Counted from the stretch's first letter, positions 1 to 10,756 are shown. The stretch is DNA of 64,000 nt from Sambucus nigra (GCA_949130495.1 OX422214.1:254390187-254454186); one strand, 5' to 3'. Numbers and translations: made by a program. The notes: a model not told the origin generated them from the letters alone.

Positions 1-447
1 ACATAGGTGTCCAGACACAGGGACGCCTGGATGGAAATTCTTTCGAGTCAGACGTCTGCTGCGGCAGCTGTGGATGCTTGCAGGTTATCGGTAGACGTTT
101 CCTTACTTGTACTCTAGATAGGGGATATTGTATAAACATTCGAGCCAATGGCATCAATTACATTTATTTATTCTTTCAGTACAGCATTCGATATGGTTGT
201 ATATTTGGACCGAGTGTTCGGTTATTTTAGTTCCTTTATTTTTCATTTCAGTTCATTATGCATTTAATTGTGGATGTTGTAATTTATTAGTTAAAAAGAG
301 TAGTTTAGTAAAAGTTTTTAACGGCCACCTAATAGGATATTAGTAATTAAATGGATTTTCGACAGTGATGCTAAGGATGATCCATATGTGACTCCTGTTT
401 TAATTTAATATTGGAGTGATCGCCCGGTATCTTATTAGGCGGGTTGT

Positions 448-451
<4 letters not shown>
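1..451 (+). repeat. 3' end of a gypsy LTR (rest lies left of the window)
   Basis: This stretch aligns by eye with the last part of the LTRs ending at 3379 and 25039. It shares the hairpin region at 6-27 (GGTGTCC...GGACGCC), the phrase CGACAGTGATGCTAAG, and the end GCGGGTTGT(T/C)ACA. The LTR end at 451 abuts a (TA)n tract in which the next LTR continues, so this element probably inserted into that tract. No internal sequence of the element is in the window. Confidence 0.7.
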
Positions 452-523
<72 letters not shown>

Positions 524-540
524 CGCGCGCGCGCGTGCAC
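451..540. repeat. Compound microsatellite (AT)n(GT)n(GC)n
   Basis: About 17 AT units run into about 18 GT units, then an alternating GC/GT stretch. The tract lies at the junction between the LTR tail at 1-451 and the LTR body from 541. Alternating purine-pyrimidine DNA of this kind can form Z-DNA or cruciforms. A paralogous tract lies at 61259-61338. Confidence 0.9.
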
Positions 541-2250
541 GCACTCAAAGGTGTTAACATTAAATTATAACTAGTGTGTATTTACGTTGACTATGTAACG
601 GTGTGAATATAATTGAGAGAGAATATGTTATAGCTTATGTGATAGCTACTTGGCAAGTAAAATAAAGTAAAATAAATTTGTAGATCTTTTCAATACGGAG
701 AAGAGGTGAATAGTGACTAGCGTCACTTTCGAAACGTTTCGACTAGAAACAGAGCCGATTCGGCTCTTGGTCAAAACATAAAAGTTATAGATCTTTTCGA
801 TACGGTCGCGTGGGCGCTGACTGCGTATTTTTCTGATTTTTTTATTTGATATGATTTTTCTAAGAAAGGAGTTCCGAGGTTGAAATCATTAACTCGAAAA
901 TCAAACTGGAAATTGGAAAAATAAAGGCTAAAATTGTTTGGAGGTAAATATTTGGGGCTCCTAAAAATAGTGTGGGGACTTCTAAATATATTTTTTTTAG
1001 TAAGGCGTGTACCTTGGGTTAGTTTAAAGTAAAATCCAAGACTTAGCCAAGTAGGGGTGTTCGTTAGGAATAATACTTAAAGAGGTATTTAGGTTGGTAA
1101 TTTTATACAAGTAATTGTGCGCGTAGAAAAGGTAGTTATATACCGACCTTGGTTAAGTAAAATCCTACGAGGTGACTAGGATGAAATTTAGAATACGTAC
1201 TACAATTGAGAAATTTCCATAAGCTTCTGTGGACGACGATTATTATAAGTGAGGAGATACCTAAGGAATTAAGAGAAGTAGTGCGTATGCTATTTAATTA
1301 TTAAGAATTGGTACATTCGGGAATTAATTGTACAAATCTTTATGAAGTGATTAAGGAGTGATTTGAATATTAAATAAGAGAGTACGCATTGGGGTAGCAT
1401 TTTAAGTGTAAGAATGTTTATATTATTAAGAAAGGGAACACTTGAGGTTATTGGCTATTGCTAAAGAGTTTGGAAATTATAGCCATAATATATTGGGAAG
1501 TGATTTAGATTGTATAGAAGATATCATTAAATTATATATAATATAAGATGAATAAATATAACGATGTTATTGGTAGTTTCATCATGAGATAAGAAAAACT
1601 TGGAAATAATATATTGAGGATTGGTTATATTCGATAAATGCGTAGGATATTCGGGATATAAATATTCTACGTATGGAATTTATTATATGCGCTACGCGTA
1701 TGCCCTGATATTAATACGTATATGGTTTAAATAAATACCTATGGGGAATTATATATAGGAAAGATAAATACCTATCGTTATCATATGGTTGTGTAAATAC
1801 CTCATTGATGTTATATTTATATAGGTGTAATGTGTGCCTTTATTATTTTTTATTATGTGTATGACATACCTATCATACTTTCTATCACGGGAGGACGGCT
1901 TTCGAAAGAGGACAATCTTATCTTATGTTGCCTTCGGGGGGATTTAGATTTGGTACCTTAAGAACATAGGACTGTGAAGGGCTTATTTGTGAGTCGATAA
2001 GTCTGCTGACTATGGGAGCGTAGGTATGTGCGTGACCCATTGATATGTGAACTATGTTCGCCTCCAATATGTGTGACTTGTATCGATACAGTTCCTGAGT
2101 GATTCGGGACGCGTGATCCTTGTGTACGAGATGTACTTGTATTTGACAGCAAAGTATGTGTGAACCGCAGCTTAGCCTCGGGGTGATATATATATATATA
2201 CTTGTATTTGATAGCAGAGTATGTGTGCACCGCAGCTTAGCCTCGGGGTG

Positions 2251-2310
<60 letters not shown>

Positions 2311-3379
2311 TGAGAATAGCATATATGTATACTTGAGATGTTTCACCGTTGCTTAGTAGATAAAAAAAATGACTAAGCCACCTATATTATAGCTTGGTGG
2401 ATTGATTAATATACTTATGGTATATAATATACTATTTATATATGAGATGAGATGTCATATAACGTAACCTTATATAAAAGGGAAAAGAATGAATAAAGTA
2501 ATATACTCCTTTCGGTAAATTTATATCCGGACTTATATGATTATGAATCCTTGGTTCTAATGAGAACTAAATATATATACGGGTTAGTATAAGATGTTGT
2601 ATGTATTGAGGGACTAATGGATCCCGACGATCGACATTTTCACGTAGTAGTGTATCGGGGGAGTTCCTTGTTTGGATTTCGCTTCGCAAGACACCCCACG
2701 CACGAACGTAACATAATATTGGGAATGGGGAGAAGTTTAGTCCTTCGTACTCGGATAAATAAGGATTATTAGAATATGGCAAATACATTAGTTAGGCAGG
2801 GTAGCTTAACTAGGTTGTTTAGAAGATATGCGATCGTTGTGCACTATTAGAAGAGGGGTGAGGTGTATCTCATGAGAGTGCGATACCAGTTTAAATATGA
2901 GAAATATCATATCTTAAAAATATGGATTTTAGGCACTTGCTAAAATGTTTTCAAAACTCGGGCTCTGACCCGTTTCTCTCTTTTTCCCCTCTCTTGCTTT
3001 ATCTATCTATCTATCCCGTTTCTCTCTTTTTCCCCTCTCTTGCTTTATCTATCTATCTATATATATATATATATATATCTGTGTGTGTGTGTGTCCAGAC
3101 ACATGGATGCATGGATGATATTTCCTTCGAATTAGACGTTTGCTGCAGCAGTTGTGGATGCAAACAGGATTATTATAGACGCTTATATCATTGAGATCTA
3201 GATAGGAGGTATTGTAGATGCAAATAGGATTAGTTAATTTAAAATTTGACGCCGGCCTAATAGGATATTAGTAATTAAATTGGTTTTCGACAGTGATGCT
3301 AAGAATGAATCATATGAGACTCCTGTTTTAATTTGATATAGGAGTGATCGCCCGGTATCTTATTAGGCGGGTTGTCACA
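541..3379 (+). repeat. Gypsy 5' LTR body, cut at its 5' side by the (TA)n tract
   Basis: The block 700-3379 matches about 21910-25039, leaving out a 414 bp insertion there. The block 541-1155 matches 61345-61965. The LTR ends in GCGGGTTGTCACA at 3379 and is followed two bases later by a tRNA-iMet primer binding site, so it is a 5' LTR on the plus strand. Inside are a (TA)n tract near 2257-2306, a copy of the conserved 65-bp block at 2646-2708, the hairpin CGGG-CTCTGA-CCCG at 2959-2972, and a duplicated pyrimidine tract at about 2968-3057. No coding potential is seen. The 5' part with the TG terminus is outside the window or displaced by the insertion ending at 451. Confidence 0.75.
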
Positions 3380-3381
3380 GG

Positions 3382-3393
3382 TGGTATCAGAGC
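3382..3393 (+). other. Primer binding site, initiator tRNA-Met
   Basis: TGGTATCAGAGC starts two bases after the LTR end CACA and matches the complement of the plant initiator tRNA-Met 3' end, the usual primer of gypsy and copia elements. The leader GCATCAGGTTCTAGTG that follows is shared with the sites at 19810, 29164 and (minus strand) 46395. Confidence 0.95.
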
Positions 3394-4048
3394 ATCAGGT
3401 TCTAGTGTCCTTTAGGAATCTGTGCGGATGTACTATGCTTTCAGCGTTGATTTTGATTTGACATAGAACCTTATGATTAGCATTGTTGATATACTCTTAT
3501 GAGATTTCATTCTCCTGCTATTGTGTATAATTGTCGTAAATCTTTTACGCGCTCGTTCGGGATTCGTGTGACGATCGACGAAGGGAGACTATGGAAGTCC
3601 ATGGAGAGGGCAACAGGAGGCGGGACTTAGTTAAAGCTATAAATTGATATTGGAATTGAGGACCGCGGTGAATGTCACTTTCCTTGTGGCATGTTCATGA
3701 ATTGCTGCAACGACTACTAAAGTATAGTAGTTATAATTATCAAGTACTGCTATAGTAGAGAATGGTGCTAAACTTGAATTACCCAGTGAGATTTAATTGG
3801 GAAAAAGTTTGAAAGGTCTTTGATAAGGACCGTACGTTGAAGTTGAGCTAGGAAGAAGTAGTGTAGTTTCATCCAAAGGAAGTAGAAGGGTCGGAAGCTC
3901 TTGCTTAGCGCCGGGTATGGAAATACCCATATGTGAAAATTGGAGAAAAAAATTTTCACTCGTGAGAGCAATGTTGAAATGGTGGAGACGATAGTCACCA
4001 TATTTGGGGGAGCATGACGTATTGCTCATAAATTAATCTTATAGACGG
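3394..4048 (+). repeat. Decayed retroelement leader or interior, no open frame
   Basis: The first 150 bp resemble the gypsy leader between PBS and gag at 19822-19985 and 29176-29344. Beyond about 3545 I recognise no gag or pol motif in any frame. No Cys-His box, aspartic protease or reverse transcriptase motif is visible, so most of the interior has been deleted or has decayed. Confidence 0.45.
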
Positions 4049-4864
4049 GTTTTTCCCTTAATAAGAATGTGAAATTTGGTGAATTAGATGTTAATCACAA
4101 AATAAAAAATGGAGTTTTTATAGATGAAAAATTTTGGGTTTATGTTAATTTAACTCATGGGAAAATTTAAGGATTTGCTGGATTTGCTTGAAGAATTGGA
4201 AGGATTTAATCCCTAAACTATGCTAAGAAGTGTTCTAGGGTGACTTAGAGTAGTTTGGAAACCTAGTACTTGGGTTGGAATGAGTTTAGGTTGAATTTGA
4301 AGAGGAGAAATTTTTTTGGAAAAATGAACCTTGAAGACGAAGTGTGCAACTGCAGAATTTTCGTTAGAAGTCCAGCCCAGGTAACGAGACTTCTAACGAG
4401 GTTCCAGTGGCACTTATAACGAGTTGGTAGTTCATTCGAAGCAATTCGTTCGAACGACACTCCTTCGAATGACCTCGTTCGACCGATATTCCCTGGGTCT
4501 TCTAACGAGATTCCAGAATGACTCTTAAGGCCCGATTTTTATTTCGAACTTCTCGTAGGCTTATTTAAATGTGTAGTCTTGCATAAATTAAACTTGTGAG
4601 AATTGGTGATTTTAAGGATTCTTATAAGAAAAAGGACCCTTGGGACTCGAATAAGAATCTCGGATATAAGTGGGATGCAAAGTAGTTGAAATAAGCTTAA
4701 TATTTATTTATACTATTGGGAATTAAATCAAATTTATATTCAGGACATACGGGCTAGTGTTATGAGAGATATACGCACGATTATCCGGATTATATATATA
4801 TATATATTGAGACGTATATATGTGATATGCTAATAAATATATATGTGTGTGATTGGTATACTTA
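4049..4864 (+). repeat. Mid-LTR fragment, left of the solo LTR
   Basis: This segment matches 62027-62884 closely and continues at 8469 after removal of the solo LTR. It holds a set of GTTCGTTCGAACGA-like motifs at about 4385-4490, at the place where other LTRs carry palindrome arrays, and a (TA)n tract at 4793-4808. It is non-coding. The family is related to, but distinct from, the LTRs at 4865 and 10022. Confidence 0.65.
4860..4864 (+). other. Target site duplication ACTTA (left)
   Basis: ACTTA precedes the TG start of the solo LTR and is repeated at 8469-8473 directly after its CA end. The paralogous locus has one uninterrupted copy at 62885-62889, which confirms the insertion. Confidence 0.95.
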
Positions 4865-5194
4865 TGTAACAACCCGAGTTCTTGGAGACGAATATTTATT
4901 TATTGTGGGAGAAATAAATAATATTTTATTGGAGAATAATTAAAATTGGCAATTGAGGTCAAAATTTAGAGTCGTCAATAAGTGTCTCGAATGGAAATTC
5001 TGAGGGTACCATTGTGTCCGGAAGGGTCGAGAAATTCGAAATGACTGTACTTGGGGTCTATTTAGGTTCCGAAATAAATTAGGACCATTTGACTCGAATT
5101 AAAGTTACCGAGTCATTTAAAGTGTGTATTATCATTTAAAGATGTGTATCTTGGGATTTAAGGCTTAAAAGCCACGTGAGAAGTCATTCTCACT

Positions 5195-5277
5195 TAAGAG
5201 AGAAAGAGAAAAAGAAAGAAAGAAAGAAAGAGAGAAAGAAAGAAGAAGAAAGGAAGGAGAAAAAGAGAGAGAAAGTG
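5195..5277 (+). promoter_or_regulatory. GA-rich tract, candidate leader of the LTR transcript
   Basis: A nearly pure purine stretch of GAAA and GAGA units lies 50-140 bp upstream of the splice-donor-like AG|GCAAGT at 5334. Equivalent GA tracts lie at the same place in the other LTRs: 10360-10415, 21483-21545, 25425-25450, 60237-60280, and on the minus strand 41070-41115. GA-rich 5' leaders are common in plant genes. That this is transcribed leader is inference. Confidence 0.4.
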
Positions 5278-5976
5278 GAGGATTTCCGGCCAATACGCGA
5301 TCTCAAGGCAGATTCAGACCCTACGAACCCGAGGCAAGTGATTAAACTTGCTAAATAATTGTTGTGTACCATTTATTGCATGATTTGAGGATTGATATTA
5401 TGGGTTTTAGGTTTAGTTTAACAAAACCTAACTTTTTGGGAAATCTTAGATTTGTTATGTAGATCTTGGATTTAATGATAGACATTAGTTTAAATGTGTT
5501 CTTGGATGAGTATTGAGGTTATATATGTGATTGGGTTGAAGAGAAATGAAGAGAAAAGGATTAAAATGAATTTTAGAATTTTGGAGAAGATGATGAATAG
5601 TGACACAATGTCACTTCCGAATCGATTCGTCCATGATACGAATTGATTCGGCTCTTGGTCAAAAACTGAAAATTGTAGATCTTTTCGATACGGTCGCGTG
5701 AGCGCTGACTGGGTATTTTTTTGATTTGTTTTGGATTTTTAATGATTTTTCTACGAAAAGCTGTCCAAGATCGAAATCGTTAGTCAGAAATTAAGGTTAA
5801 AATTATTTGGAGATAAATATTAGTGGATTCCCAAACAGGGTGTTAGAACATCTAAAGAACTCGAGGAGATAGGAAAACTTTGGGTTCGTAGAAATAAAAT
5901 CCGAGTTATAATTTAAATGAAGGTTTGGGATTTTTGGCTTTTGAGGAAAATAGCCAAATCCGTGGCTTCTGGTAGG

Positions 5977-6176
5977 CCGAATCGATTCGGCCCCTTACCG
6001 AATCGATTCGAAAAGTTGCAGGTGCCCAGGTCTGAGTGACCGAATCGATTCGGTCCCCAGCCGAATCGATTCGGACTGAGACAGTTTCCCAGGTCTGAAG
6101 ACCCGAATCGATTCGCCTTCCTAGACGAATCGATTCGTTGGGCCGAATCGATTCGGAATTGGCCCGAATCGATTCG
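5977..6176. promoter_or_regulatory. Array of eight CCGAATCGATTCGG palindromes
   Basis: Copies start at 5977, 5998, 6040, 6061, 6103, 6125, 6143 and 6164. Steps are therefore 21, 42, 21, 42, 22, 18 and 21 bp. The core CGAATCGATTCG is a perfect 12-bp palindrome and is nearly invariant, while the spacers vary more. Spacing near multiples of 10.5 bp would place the sites on one face of the helix. A dimeric DNA-binding protein is a plausible reader, but none is identified. Confidence 0.85.
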
Positions 6177-6983
6177 AAACCAGGGCTTTGGTGGGATTGT
6201 TTTTCTAAGGAGAATTTCATCCCGTTTTGTTCGAGGTTATCGAATGGGGATCTCTATAGGAGACATTTGAAGTATGTTTTCGAGACTTTTAGTGAGTTTC
6301 CCTTATTAGAAATTATTGGAGTCATATAGACTAAATTTGAGGAATACCGATTAGAAATTATGGTGTATACTAAGTGGGGAAGATGTGTGAGTTTTAACGA
6401 TTAGTGTATCAGGAGAGAGATATACTAAAACTAAACAATGACACAAATTCAATTGCGCCTAAGAGTGTATAATGAAAATGAATATATTGTTGCAGGTATA
6501 CCTTATATAATGGTATATCTTTATTATGTGGGATGTATGTATACCTTATATGAAGGTGTATATACATGTTAGGCATACCCTCTCCTTACTATCATTGGGA
6601 AGTTTCATGCGTAGTGGGTGAGCATCCTGACTCGAAAAGCAGGATGTGGATATTCCCCAGGTCATAGTCGTCCATGGTGGTCATCATATGACATATATAT
6701 ATTTATTATTTTGGGGGTGAGAGGTCGTGGGTATGTGTCGCTCTCACCTGCCGGTTAGGAGCTATGACCGCTTCCCGGACGTTGTGTGCGTGAGTTGATC
6801 ACGAGGTGGGTGTCGTTGAACCCCACTAGGTGGCCCCAGTTTGCTACGTATATGGGCTGCTGGAAGATGATAGCATGTGAGCCTACGTCCTTCGAGTTAT
6901 AGCTCGGTTGGATGGTTATTATCGCTTGTGGTTGTATTTGGGTGTCAAGGGCATAATGGACCTCAACGACCTACATTGCCAGG

Positions 6984-7390
6984 ATTAGTGTATCGGGGGG
7001 GTTCCTTGTTTGGATTTCGCTTCGGCGAGACGTCCCACGCACGAACCGCAGTGTAATGTTGGAACTTGGGGATAAGTTTAGTCCTTAATGCTCATTATAT
7101 ATATACATATATATCACCTATCCCGACAATCGACAGTGCCAGGAGTAGTGTAACGGGGGGGTTCCTTGTTTGGATTTCTCTTCGGCGAGACATCCCACGC
7201 ATGAAACGCCGTGTACTATTGAGAATTGGGAATATTAATTAATTAAAATTGGACAATAATCATTTGGGTTACATGCATCTTGCAGTGAGGGCATAATGAG
7301 CCCCGAGAATCGATACGGTCAGGAGTAGTGTAACGGGGGGGTTCCTTGTTTGGATTTCGCTTCGGCGAGACGTCCCACGCACGAAACGCA
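6984..7390 (+). repeat. Three copies of the conserved 65-bp LTR block
   Basis: Units start at about 6984, 7141 and 7321. They share GTAGTGTAACGGGGGGGTTC, then TTGTTTGGATTTCGCTTCGG and CGTCCCACGCACGAAACGC. Units are about 160-180 bp apart, and each is preceded by a short TCGACA/TGCCAGG-like lead-in. Single or triple copies occur in the other LTRs. Confidence 0.85.
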
Positions 7391-8468
7391 GTACCGTGTT
7401 GAGAATCAGGAGGAGTTTAGCCCTTAACTCTTGATGCTAATAACTCATCTATAATAATTATATATATGGTTTCATGCCTTATATGGGCATCACTAGAAAA
7501 TAAATTCTAGTAAATGAGATTGTGGATGTATTGTGATGATGTGGACATGATTGGATCATGTAACTTTATATGTTCAACAAATGAACATTATAAAGATAAC
7601 TATAACAATTGCATTAAAGATAATGTATATAACTTAAAGTATAGAAATAAATGTAGAATTGGGAGATAGGTTAGATGGTTTCACTTAAATACTTTAATTG
7701 GGTTTAAGTTAGAATCCTCTTACCTAATTAGAATCGGACATCCTTTTGGAGACACGTGCATACACTTAGTGCGCGCTTTAGATGAGTGGTGAGTTGATTT
7801 TTAATGGAGTGTTCGATTCCAACTAAATCATGTAATAATGCATTTATAATTATTATGCATTTTAATACACTTGCTATAAACTGTTTTTCAAAAACTCGGG
7901 CTCTGACCCGTTTATATTTTCCTCCTCCATGTATATATTGTATTACTTCAGGTGTTCCTTCGCAAGGACACCTTTGATATTCCTCCATTCAGGATTTGTG
8001 GAGCTGTGGCAGTAGCAAACTGTTGCGGCACTTTGCTTTAGTCGATTCCTATCTATTGTACATCTAGATTAGGATTCAATTGTATTGAGTTAGTATTCAA
8101 GTGTTGTAGATTAACACTTTCATATTTTATTTATCAGATTATTGTATTGTCTGTTGCCCGACAGCATATTCGGGTATTTTATTGTTGAGATTTTATTGTA
8201 CAATGTATTGTACTCTTTCATATTTGGAGCATGCACAGTTCACACATCATAGTTAGATGTATATTGCTGGTTGAGTTGCATATTTGGTTTTGTTGTTGTT
8301 GTTAAAAATAAAAGTTTAAAATTTTTGGCAATTCGCACTTTATGATTTCAGGTAGTTAGCCTTATATTATAGTGTTTAGTTGTTGATGTTGAGACTGTAC
8401 CATCTGAGATACCTGATTTATGTAGTATAGGGCGGGCCACCCGTTAATATTTGGAGCGGGTTGTCACA

Positions 8469-8473
8469 ACTTA
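8469..8473 (+). other. Target site duplication ACTTA (right)
   Basis: It repeats the five bases before the solo LTR at 4860-4864. The paralogous empty site is at 62885-62889. Confidence 0.95.
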
Positions 8474-10021
8474 TATGATTTTCTTTTTACCGAGTCGGTG
8501 TAATGGTCCGACCACTGCTACCCAGGATGATGTGTAATTAATTCCTTGGAAGATGATAGCATTGAGAGACTGCATCCATTGAGTTGTAGCTCTGAGGGAT
8601 GGTTATTATACTTATATAATGTATGATATATAAGTATAGATATACTTGATGTGTATAGTATATTTTATATATATTTATATGAGATGTGAAATATATATAT
8701 ACGGACATAATAAAGAATGGAATGCGAGATAAATTCTAGATGAGATCGCCTTTAGTATATGGTTAGGTGGAACTTCGATATGTAGATGTTTTCTTGCCAT
8801 AATTTTTGGTGCAAGATGACCTTATTGGTATAATCTAAAGTATGCATCATTTAATGTTGAACTGTGGATTTAGCTCATTATTAGTAGCGCTAAGAACTTA
8901 GTGTTAATGCAATAGATGTTATAAAATGCAAGGATGTTGGTTTTGATGATAAGTCACCTAGTGTAGAGGAAACACTATAGAGTGAGAGCCATTTGATGAC
9001 TATATAATTCTATAGAGATATAAGTGCTACGGAGAAGCACTGAAATTGTTCTCTCACCGCAAGTATGTGGGTGAGGTATGGTAAAGGAAATCGATTTGAG
9101 ACTTATAGCCAGGCTTTGAATAGAAGGAAAATTGAGAGGAAATACATTTTGGGTGTGATGTTCATAATGCTTTTGCGGAGAATAGGTGCCCTAATTAGTT
9201 GGCCTTTCCATTTGGACAAGATGGAAGGATTTTGTGGTAAAATTACATTAGTAGGTTAACGAATAGAATTTAGAACATCCCGTTGGTGTCCCTTAGACCA
9301 TTATACATCGATGACCGACGAAGCGAGGGAGTAGTGTATCGGGAAGGTTCCTTGTTTGGATTTCACTTTGCGAGATGTCCCACGCACGAAACCGAGCAAA
9401 TGTTGGAAGTTGAGAGAGGTCTTGGGCACTAGGGATATAGTTATAATAGTACTCATATTACGTGTATTAGAAACCCCTTAATCTTAGGACTACCACGAAT
9501 TAAGGGCAATAAGACTATCAGCACTGATATAGGAAGACTATTGTGAGTTAACCACAAGAATATCGATGGGATAATCTTGAGAAGGATCGAATTTCCAAGT
9601 TTTGGGAGAATTAAATTTCAAAATTATTCAGGTTATGGGTACCCAGGTATTAGTACCAGGCCGACGAAATGAGGCTCATTATTTAGAAATAGTGTTACGT
9701 ATCAGACGTTTATAATAGTTGTACATATATGCACAAGTTAAAAGGTGTATGGGAACCTTGGTAAGTTGATTTTATATACCGACCGAAATAGAAGGGACGT
9801 AGTATATAAAGTTAGAGATTATGCTGCAGGGCAGTTATAAATGGACTGGATGGAACGTCGTAGGTAGTACGCACTGATCCAATTATATTTGTGTAATGCG
9901 AGTTGGCACACTTAGGATAAGTGAAAAGACTGACGGGAATAGTCGAGTGCTAATGTGGTGTCCTTTTTTTAGGTAAATTAGATGTTCTAATGTAAATGAG
10001 TGAATACTTGGAGTAACGGAT
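8474..10021 (+). repeat. LTR-related block, right of the solo LTR
   Basis: Bases 8474-9583 match 62890-64000, which runs off the window. The block continues the segment at 4049-4864. It includes one copy of the conserved 65-bp block at 9327-9393. From about 9590 to 10021 the sequence resembles no other part of the window, and I see no open frame longer than a few dozen codons. It ends where the next LTR begins at 10022. Confidence 0.55.
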
Positions 10022-10756
10022 TGTAACAACCCGAGGTCTTAGAATGACGATTTATTCATTTTTGGGAGAAATAAATATTAATTTAATTGGAGAATAATTA
10101 AAGTGGCAATTGAGGACAAAATTTGAAGTTGTTAGGAAGTTGTTAGGATCACAATTATGAGGGTGCCATTATTTTCGGAAGGGTCGAGAAAGTCGAAATG
10201 ACTGTACTAGGGGTCTATTTCGGTTCCGAAATTTTTTTAAGTTCATTTGGCTCGAATTAATGTTATCGAGTCATTTAAAGTGTGTATTATGATTTAAAGT
10301 TGTGTATATTGGGAGACAAGGCTTAAAAGCCTGTGGGAGATTAAATCTCCTTAGAAAGAAAGAGAGAAATAGAGAGAAGAAGGAAAGAAGAAGAGAAAGA
10401 GGAGAAAAGTGGGAGATTCCGGCCATTTCGCGATCTAGAGGCGAATTCAGACCCTACGAACCCGAGGCAAGTGATTAATCTTGCTAAATAATTTTTGTGT
10501 ATCATTTATTTCATGATTTGTGGATTTAAATTCTGATTTTGGGGTTGAATATGTAAAACCTAAATTTTGGGCAAAATCTTAGATTTGTGGTGTATATATG
10601 GATTTAAGGTTATAAATTTGTTGGGTTGAGTTCTACAATTAGTTTTGATGATAATATTAGGTTTGGGTTGAAGAAAAATGGTTAGAAGGTGATATATATG
10701 AATTTTGGGATTTTTGGCTTTTAGAAAAAGTAGCCATTTTTGAGACCTCTGATAGG

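Larger units (their letters stand above)
5334..7951 (+). other. Candidate GC-AG intron inside the solo LTR
   Basis: The sequence GAG|GCAAGTGATTAA matches the known strong consensus of GC-class 5' splice sites (AG|GCAAGT). At 7949-7951 an AT- and pyrimidine-rich stretch ends in CAG|GTG, a 3' splice-site consensus. The same pair occurs at matching places in the other LTR families, and one copy (60373) has GT instead of GC. No transcript evidence is available, so this is a hypothesis. Confidence 0.4.
4865..8468 (+). mobile_element. Solo LTR of a Ty3/gypsy element, 3,604 bp
   Basis: It starts TGTAACAACCCGAG and ends GCGGGTTGTCACA, with flanking duplications ACTTA. No PBS, gag or pol lies within or beside it, so it is a solo LTR left by recombination between the two LTRs of one element. 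It is closely related to the split LTR at 10022-13472 plus 19652-19807. In order it contains a GA-rich tract (about 5195-5277), a GC-type splice-donor-like site (5334), a short palindrome pair (5617-5652), an eight-copy palindrome array (5977-6176), three copies of the conserved 65-bp block (6984, 7141, 7321), hairpins at 7897-7910 and 7951-7972, and an acceptor-like YAG at 7949-7951. Small open frames in the array are artefacts of the repeated motif. Confidence 0.93.

Noticed and set aside
1918..2346. 142-codon open frame on the minus strand rich in Ile-Tyr
   Set aside because: Most of it is (TA)n microsatellite and LTR sequence. It is not a gene.
5977..6176. CRISPR-like repeat array
   Set aside because: Repeats are 14-bp palindromes with irregular conserved spacers inside a plant LTR. 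There are no cas genes and no direct-repeat/unique-spacer structure.
5906..6220. Open frames with repeated Arg-Ile-Asp-Ser segments (also 10657-10926, 48018-48371, 48115-48426)
   Set aside because: The peptide repeats are translations of the palindromic DNA array, open on both strands because the motif lacks stop codons. No start context or family match.
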